From an uncultured Moraxellaceae bacterium (GTDB lineage Bacteria; Pseudomonadota; Gammaproteobacteria; Pseudomonadales; Moraxellaceae), in contig CALEYY010000219.1 of assembly GCA_937928295.1 (NCBI GenBank), forward strand, positions 1 to 12,883: a stretch of 12,883 nucleotides of DNA, read 5' to 3'. A program made the translations under genes and the position numbers. Shown here piece by piece: positions 8,684 through 12,883 of the stretch (position 1 is the stretch's first letter; every line of letters starts with the position of its first letter). The notes below the pieces were generated by a model, which was given only the letters and a program-made list of their open reading frames with translations, was not told the DNA's origin and searched no databases.

Positions 8684-9315
8684 CGAGTGCGCTGAAAGTG
8701 GCCGTGGTGGTTCTCGCCAAAGCGCCTTTGCCGGGGCTGGCGAAAACGCGTCTGGCGCAGACCGTTGGTGGCGAGGCGGCAGCGGCGTTGGCGCATCGGC
8801 TGCTGGTGCACACGCTGGCCACCGCGCGCGATAGCGGCTTGGCGGCGACGCTGTGCGGTGCACCGCCTGAGCATCCACTGCTGCTTGAGCTGGCTGAGCA
8901 GGCCGGCCTGGCGTTGACGGCGCAGGCTGAGGGCGATCTGGGCCAGCGGCTGAGTGCTGCGATCACACAAGCGCTGCAGGCGAACGACGCCGTGCTGGTT
9001 ATCGGCAGCGATTGCCCCGGTTTGACGGTGCAGCATCTGCAGGAGGCGGCGCGTGAGCTGGCGAGTCATGACGCCGTGTTTTACCCGGCGCTGGATGGCG
9101 GCTATACCCTGATCGGCTTGCGGAAAATATCGGAAGGACTGTTCAAGGATATGCCCTGGAGTACCAGCGAGGTCATGCCAGAAACCCTGCGGCGCATGGC
9201 CGCGCTAGGCTGGCGAGTTTGGTCAGGTGAGCCCTTGGCCGATATCGATACGGCCGCCGATCTAGTTCATTTACCCAGCCACTGGCCCAGGCCCGTCGCG
9301 GAGAGCGCACCATGA
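8680..9315 (+). CDS. Arsenosugar-associated transferase (TIGR04282/DUF2064 type)
   Basis: The 211-residue product has the fold family of small nucleotidyl/glycosyl transferases related to CofC and MobA. Visible motifs are VLAKAPLPGLAKTRL (11-25), GDLGQRL (86-92), IGSDCPGL (108-115), PALDGGYTLIGL (136-147), MPWST (158-162) and DIDTAAD (188-194). Its usual partner is the TIGR04283 glycosyltransferase, present immediately upstream. ATG 8680 overlaps the upstream TGA as ATGA, indicating translational coupling; the frame is open further upstream to 8539, but that extension reads through the previous gene. The family name implies transferase activity in arsenosugar synthesis. Whether it moves a nucleotide or a sugar is not shown by the sequence. 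The next gene begins at an ATGA overlap at its end. Confidence 0.87.
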   Translation: MTSALKVAVVVLAKAPLPGLAKTRLAQTVGGEAAAALAHRLLVHTLATARDSGLAATLCGAPPEHPLLLELAEQAGLALTAQAEGDLGQRLSAAITQALQANDAVLVIGSDCPGLTVQHLQEAARELASHDAVFYPALDGGYTLIGLRKISEGLFKDMPWSTSEVMPETLRRMAALGWRVWSGEPLADIDTAADLVHLPSHWPRPVAESAP

Positions 9316-10028
9316 AGCCATACCTTTTGAGCGCGGTAACGCTAGCGGCGCTGTTATTCGGCGCATCAAGTCAGGCCGCCTTCAAGGCCGGCCCCGACGG
9401 CTTGCCGGATGGCTGGAAGCTGTTTCGCATCAACGAGAAGGTGTTGGCAACGAAATTCAGTATGCCGGAGCCGGCCGTGCTTCACGCACAGGCCAGCAAC
9501 AGCATGGCCGGCGTCATCCGCAAGCAGCGGATTGATCTCGATAAAACCCCGATCTTGTGTTGGCGCTGGAAGGTGAAGGCCAGCGTGGCCAAGGCCGATC
9601 TGCTGACCAAAGCCGGCGACGATTACGCCGCGCGCATCTATGTTTTCTACGATGTGCCGGTGGCGCAACTCGGCTTTTCCGATCGGCTCAAGATCAAGTT
9701 AGCGAAATCGCTTTACGAGGCCGACATCCCCACCGCTGCCCTGAATTATGTTTGGGATAACAAACAGCCCATCGGCACCTTGCGCGCCAATGCCTACACC
9801 GACCGCACTCGCATGCTGGTGGTGGAAAGCGGCAATGCCAAGGCGGGCCAATGGCTCAGCGAGGCGCGCGATCTGAAGCAGGATTATCTGGCGGCATTTG
9901 GCGGCACGGCACCGGATGTGACCGGCCTGGCCATCGCCACCGATACCGACAACACCCACGGTGACGCCGAGGCCTGGTACCAGGAGCCGCGCTTTGTGGC
10001 CAAGGCCGAACAATGCACAACCCCTTGA
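9312..10028 (+). CDS. Exported DUF3047 family protein
   Basis: The 238-residue product starts with a signal peptide: MKPYLLSAVTLAALLFGASS followed by QAAF, with cleavage likely after A22. The mature part shows the DUF3047 pattern: LCWRWKVK (about 77-84), AGDDYAARIYVFYD (about 96-109), ALNYVWDN (about 143-150) and LAIATDTDNTHGDAEAWY near the end. It is predicted to be periplasmic and is the only exported soluble protein in the cluster. ATG 9312 overlaps the previous TGA (ATGA). The family has no established biochemical function. Its location inside the arsS-arsM operon suggests, but does not show, a link to arsenical binding or export, or to the membrane reductase. Confidence 0.85.
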   Translation: MKPYLLSAVTLAALLFGASSQAAFKAGPDGLPDGWKLFRINEKVLATKFSMPEPAVLHAQASNSMAGVIRKQRIDLDKTPILCWRWKVKASVAKADLLTKAGDDYAARIYVFYDVPVAQLGFSDRLKIKLAKSLYEADIPTAALNYVWDNKQPIGTLRANAYTDRTRMLVVESGNAKAGQWLSEARDLKQDYLAAFGGTAPDVTGLAIATDTDNTHGDAEAWYQEPRFVAKAEQCTTP

Positions 10029-10053
10029 AATTTGAAAGGAAGGAAGACTGACC

Positions 10054-11094
10054 ATGTATGACATCGTGCAGGATTATTACGGCAAGCAATTGCAGAGTAC
10101 GGCGGATCTGAAGACTTCAGCCTGTTGCGATGCCTCGGCGATGCCGGCGTGGCTGAAGCCGCTGCTGGGCAATGTGCATGACGAAGTCATGATGCGCTAC
10201 TACGGCTGTGGCCTAGTGTGCCCGCCCAAGCTGCAAGGTTGCCAGATCCTTGACCTCGGTTCCGGTTCCGGCCGCGATGTGTATGTGCTGGCGCAGATGG
10301 CCGGGCCGCAGGGGCATGTGCTGGGCGTGGACATGACGCGCGAGCAGCTCGATGTGGCCATCGGCGCGCTGGACTGGCATGCCGAGCGTTTCGGCTTTGC
10401 CAATGTCAGTTTCAAGGAGGGTTATATCGAGCGCCTGGATGACTTGGGCCTAGAAGACGAGCGCTTTGATGTGATCGTGTCCAACTGCGTCATCAACCTG
10501 TCGCCGGACAAGGACGCCGTGTTGCGCGAGGCGTATCGCCTGCTGAAAACCGGTGGCGAGCTGTACTTCTCTGACATCTACGCCGATCGCCGTGTGCCGG
10601 CCGAGATGGTCGCTGACCCCCTGCTTTATGGCGAATGCCTGAGTGGCGCCTTGTACTGGAATGATTTCCTGAGCCTGGCGCGCAAGCATGGTTTTGGCGA
10701 TCCGCGACTGGTCGAGGATTTGCCGATCGAGGTGACGGATCCGGCGTTGAAGGCCAAGTGCGGCACGGTGAAGTTCTACTCGGCGACTTATCGTCTGTTC
10801 AAGTTGCCGGAGCTGGAGTCGGATTGCGAGGATTACGGGCAGGCGGTGATTTATCACGGCACGGTGCCGGAGCTGCCGAATGCCTTCCTGCTAGACAAGC
10901 ATCACTACATTGAAACGGGCAAGGTCTTTCCGGTTTGCGGTAACACTTGGCGCATGCTGCATGACACGCGCTTCCGCGAGCACTTCACCTTTATTGGCGA
11001 CTTCAGTCGCCACTACGGCATTTTCGAGGGTTGTGGCAAAGCTCTTCCCTACGATAGCGCCACAGCGGCCAGCGGCGCTGGCGCTTGCTGCTAA
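10054..11094 (+). CDS. arsM: Arsenite S-adenosylmethionine methyltransferase ArsM
   Basis: ArsM methylates As(III) with SAM to mono- and dimethylated forms, the latter being the substrate for ArsS. The 346-residue length is normal. SAM motif I ILDLGSGSGRD is at 65-75, GVDMT at 91-95, and motif IV/post-I VIVSNCVINLSPDK at 140-153. The As(III)-binding cysteines expected from algal ArsM are present as C145 (NCVINL) and C195 (GECLSGA), 50 residues apart as in CmArsM; candidate N-terminal cysteines are C24, C25, C52 and C56. The ArsM C-terminal domain is complete (VFPVCGNTWRMLHDTRF; FTFIGDFSRHYGIFEGCG). The protein ends in a vicinal Cys pair (ACC). A strong purine-rich ribosome site, GGAAGGAAG, precedes ATG 10054 by 7-8 nt. 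It is the last gene before a hairpin terminator. Confidence 0.92.
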   Translation: MYDIVQDYYGKQLQSTADLKTSACCDASAMPAWLKPLLGNVHDEVMMRYYGCGLVCPPKLQGCQILDLGSGSGRDVYVLAQMAGPQGHVLGVDMTREQLDVAIGALDWHAERFGFANVSFKEGYIERLDDLGLEDERFDVIVSNCVINLSPDKDAVLREAYRLLKTGGELYFSDIYADRRVPAEMVADPLLYGECLSGALYWNDFLSLARKHGFGDPRLVEDLPIEVTDPALKAKCGTVKFYSATYRLFKLPELESDCEDYGQAVIYHGTVPELPNAFLLDKHHYIETGKVFPVCGNTWRMLHDTRFREHFTFIGDFSRHYGIFEGCGKALPYDSATAASGAGACC

Positions 11095-11110
11095 GCGTAA
11101 GCACGGCGAT

Positions 11111-11142
11111 TTAATGGCCGGTTCTCAGCAGCCGGCCATTAA
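11111..11142 (+). terminator. Hairpin between convergent arsM and AI-2E genes, probably bidirectional
   Basis: TTAATGGCCGG (11111-11121) and CCGGCCATTAA (11132-11142) are exact reverse complements around a 10-nt loop, giving an 11-bp stem. It lies 16 nt after the arsM stop and 3 nt after the stop of the minus-strand gene. The AT-rich stem base gives ATTAA at the 3' edge in both directions, but there is no long T-tract, so termination may be partial. Confidence 0.65.
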
Positions 11143-11145
11143 GCG

Positions 11146-12210
11146 TCAGGAACCAGGAGTGGCAGCCGGCTGAGCCAGCCACTCCTGCCAGATAGCAATC
11201 ATCACCGCCAGAATCACCGGCCCTACAAACAGGCCGATCATGCCGAAGCTGGCCAGACCGCCGAGCACGCCAAACATCACCAGCAGGAAGGAGATGTGCG
11301 TGGCATTGGAGATAACCAGCGGGCGGATGATGTTGTCGATCCAGCTCACCACAAAGACGCCCCAAGCCACCAAGCCCAGCGCCTCCATGGGCTGACCACT
11401 GGCGGCCAGCCAGAGTGCGACACCGCCCCACGCGAACGGCGTACCAAAAGGGACCAGAGCAATCAGGAAGGTGATCATGGTCAGAAAGACCGGATTGGGT
11501 GCTCCGGCAACGGCATACCCTATGCCTGCCAGGATGGCTTGCGCCAAGGCCGTGAGCACGATGCCGAAGACAACGGCCCTCGTCATGTTGCCCGCAGCGG
11601 CCAAGTAGCGCTCGCCGCGCTTGGGCGTCATTTGCGCGAGTGCCTGACGGAGTTGGCGCAAGACCGCCGGGCCATCGCGAAAGAAGAAGAACAGCGCAAA
11701 CAAGGTGAAGGTGAACTTTGCCAAGTTGCGGCCGATGCCGCCGGCAAGCAGGCCGAATTGCGAGAAACCGATATTGAGCAGGCCTTTCAGGCTGTTGCGC
11801 ATGGCCACGGGGTCATCGTGCGCAACACTCCACATGCGTGACAATTCGGTGGATATGGTGGGGAAATGCGATTGCACGAAGGCCGGAATGGGCAGCGTGT
11901 CGCGTGCCAGAAACTCGGCAGCGACGGCATACAAGGTGCGCAACTCACCTTGCAGCACCACCAGCAGCCAGGCCAGCGGGCCGATCAGTGTGGTGGCCAG
12001 CAGTAGCGTCATCAAGGCTGCGGTGAGGTTGGTGCGACCGCCCAGCAAGCTCAGCAGGCGCGTGCGCAACGGCCAGGTCACAAAGGCCAGAATGGCGGCC
12101 CAGGCCACCGGAATCAGGAACGGGCTGAGGATGCAGTAGGTCAGGTATATCAGCGCACTGAGGCCCAGCAATAACGGCAGGCGTGCCCACAATGACATCT
12201 CGCGCAACAT
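11146..12210 (-). CDS. AI-2E family transporter (PerM/YdiK-like integral membrane protein)
   Basis: The 354-residue product is highly hydrophobic. It has an N-terminal hydrophobic stretch (residues about 10-45), another at about 62-85, a soluble middle region, and a cluster of helices from about residue 165 onward. The conserved family signature WIDNIIRPLVIS followed by LLVMFGVLGGLASFGMIGLF and GPVILAVM is present near the C-terminus. The family (PF01594, formerly UPF0118) includes TqsA, PerM and YdiK, and functions range from AI-2 export to sodium/proton antiport; the substrate cannot be told from sequence. ATG at 12210 is chosen because AGGAG (complement of 12217-12221) lies 6 nt upstream. 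An upstream ATG at 12264 would add 18 residues that cross the promoter-like region. It is convergent with the arsenosugar operon and not obviously part of it. Confidence 0.9.
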   Translation of the reverse strand: MLREMSLWARLPLLLGLSALIYLTYCILSPFLIPVAWAAILAFVTWPLRTRLLSLLGGRTNLTAALMTLLLATTLIGPLAWLLVVLQGELRTLYAVAAEFLARDTLPIPAFVQSHFPTISTELSRMWSVAHDDPVAMRNSLKGLLNIGFSQFGLLAGGIGRNLAKFTFTLFALFFFFRDGPAVLRQLRQALAQMTPKRGERYLAAAGNMTRAVVFGIVLTALAQAILAGIGYAVAGAPNPVFLTMITFLIALVPFGTPFAWGGVALWLAASGQPMEALGLVAWGVFVVSWIDNIIRPLVISNATHISFLLVMFGVLGGLASFGMIGLFVGPVILAVMIAIWQEWLAQPAATPGS

Positions 12211-12233
12211 GATGAACTCCTGATTGACGCTTG

Positions 12234-12264
12234 ATCCTAGCATTGCCAGCGTTGTTGCGGACAA
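12234..12264 (-). promoter_or_regulatory. Candidate extended -10 promoter for the AI-2E gene
   Basis: On the minus strand, TGC-TAGGAT (12242 down to 12234) resembles an extended -10 element (TGn plus 4 of 6 matches to TATAAT). TTGTCC (12264-12259) is a possible -35 with a long 19-nt spacer. It sits between the terminator of the upstream gene and the AI-2E ribosome site, where a promoter is needed. By-eye match only. Confidence 0.35.
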
Positions 12265-12299
12265 AACAAAAGGCCCCTGTCGTAAACGACAGGGGCCTT
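12262..12299 (-). terminator. Strong rho-independent terminator of the acyl-CoA dehydrogenase gene
   Basis: AAGGCCCCTGTCG (12270-12282) and CGACAGGGGCCTT (12287-12299) form a perfect 13-bp GC-rich stem with the 4-nt loop TAAA. Read on the minus strand, the stem is followed by TTGTTTTGT, a T-rich release tract. It begins 18 nt after the stop of the minus-strand dehydrogenase gene and ends before the AI-2E gene promoter region, so the two genes are separate transcription units. Confidence 0.92.
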
Positions 12300-12317
12300 G
12301 TTTGCAGCGCGAAACGC

Positions 12318-12883
12318 TTAGCCGAAGCTGAAGTGTTCCGGTGCCATCTGCATGATCGACTTGGTCGGCTTCAGCATGCTGTCGGCGTGAGCCTTGGCGC
12401 GCGGCAGCAGGCGTTCGAAGTAGAACTCGGCTGTTTGCACCTTAGCCTGATAGAACGCCGGCTCATCATTGCCACCCTTCTCCAGCTTCTCGAAGGCAAC
12501 GGCAGCCATCTTGGCCCAGAAGAAGGCCAGCGTGGCATAGCCGGAGTACATCAGGAAGTCATTGTGCGCGGTGCCGACGATGTCACGATCTTTGCGCGCC
12601 TGCAGCATGATGCGCACGGTCAGGTAGTTCCATTGCGTGGCGATCTTGGTCAGCTCCCAGACAAACGGACGCATCTGCTTGCTGCCGACATTGTCGCGAC
12701 AGAACTTGGCGATATCTGCCGTGAAGTCACGCACAGCTTTGCCCTTGGACGATAGCAGCACCTTGCGGCCGAGCAGGTCGAGACCCTGGATGCCGGTGGT
12801 GCCTTCGTACAGCGTGGAGATACGGGCATCACGCGCGATCTGCTCCATGCCATGTTCGGCGATGAAGCCGTGGCCACCGAAGA
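12318..12883 (-). CDS. Acyl-CoA dehydrogenase, C-terminal part (gene continues beyond window)
   Basis: About 188 codons of the 3' end are present; the start lies beyond the right edge. The visible protein begins FGGHGFIAEHGMEQIARDAR and continues ISTLYEGTTGIQGLDLLGRK. The GGxGF...EQ-RDARI and YEGTTGIQ motifs are those of FAD-dependent acyl-CoA dehydrogenases, where the Glu of YEGT occupies the catalytic-base region. The remaining roughly 140 residues, ending SIMQMAPEHFSFG, resemble the extra C-terminal domain (PF12806) of the long FadE5/DmdC-like subgroup of about 600 residues. The likely role is alpha,beta-dehydrogenation of a fatty or other acyl-CoA; 3-methylmercaptopropionyl-CoA is an alternative substrate in the subgroup, but the available fragment cannot decide. 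A strong terminator follows the stop. Confidence 0.9.
   Translation of the reverse strand, partial: FGGHGFIAEHGMEQIARDARISTLYEGTTGIQGLDLLGRKVLLSSKGKAVRDFTADIAKFCRDNVGSKQMRPFVWELTKIATQWNYLTVRIMLQARKDRDIVGTAHNDFLMYSGYATLAFFWAKMAAVAFEKLEKGGNDEPAFYQAKVQTAEFYFERLLPRAKAHADSMLKPTKSIMQMAPEHFSFG

Noticed and set aside
11296..12139. Plus-strand open frames opposite the AI-2E family gene
   Set aside because: The minus strand encodes a complete, well-conserved membrane protein with a good ribosome site; the opposite frames have no domain and are compositional shadows.
12231..12755. Plus-strand open frame across the terminator and acyl-CoA dehydrogenase
   Set aside because: It runs through a perfect intrinsic terminator and opposite conserved dehydrogenase motifs, so it is not a credible gene.

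Overview
The window is chromosomal DNA from a proteobacterium, most likely a gammaproteobacterium. The evidence is the recF-gyrB order next to a remnant of dnaN, a GyrB of about 808 residues with the long proteobacterial insertion, a DusC-type tRNA-dihydrouridine synthase, and three ParB-binding parS palindromes of the kind that cluster near oriC. No finer taxonomic call is possible by eye.

Layout. Positions 1-189 are an open reading frame that begins outside the window. It encodes a TetR-type helix-turn-helix but closes with VMPMRL-stop, the conserved C-terminus of DnaN (beta clamp), so two unrelated genes appear to be joined there, as an assembly chimera or a real rearrangement. Then come recF (208-1287), gyrB (1306-3732) and dusC (3784-4764). 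parS sites lie inside recF (two) and between gyrB and dusC (one).

From 4853 to 11094 lies a tight six-gene same-strand cluster that I read as an arsenosugar biosynthesis operon: arsS (radical SAM), a TVP38/TMEM64-flavin disulfide reductase fusion, a TIGR04283-type glycosyltransferase, a TIGR04282-type transferase, an exported DUF3047 protein, and arsM (As(III) S-adenosylmethionine methyltransferase). The proposed logic is that ArsM methylates arsenic, ArsS attaches a 5'-deoxyadenosyl group to the dimethylated arsenical, and the two transferases may process the product into oxo-arsenosugars. The membrane reductase and DUF3047 protein have no established step. Two gene junctions use ATGA overlaps and a third has a 1-nt gap, which supports cotranscription. 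No arsR, arsenate reductase or arsenic efflux gene is visible in the window.

A perfect 11-bp hairpin separates arsM from a convergent minus-strand AI-2E/PerM-family membrane protein (11146-12210). Upstream of that, also on the minus strand, is the 3' part of an acyl-CoA dehydrogenase gene (12318 to the window end), followed by a strong intrinsic terminator (13-bp stem, 4-nt loop, T-rich tail). No tRNA, rRNA, CRISPR or insertion sequence was seen, and no gene-free stretch exceeds 300 bases.
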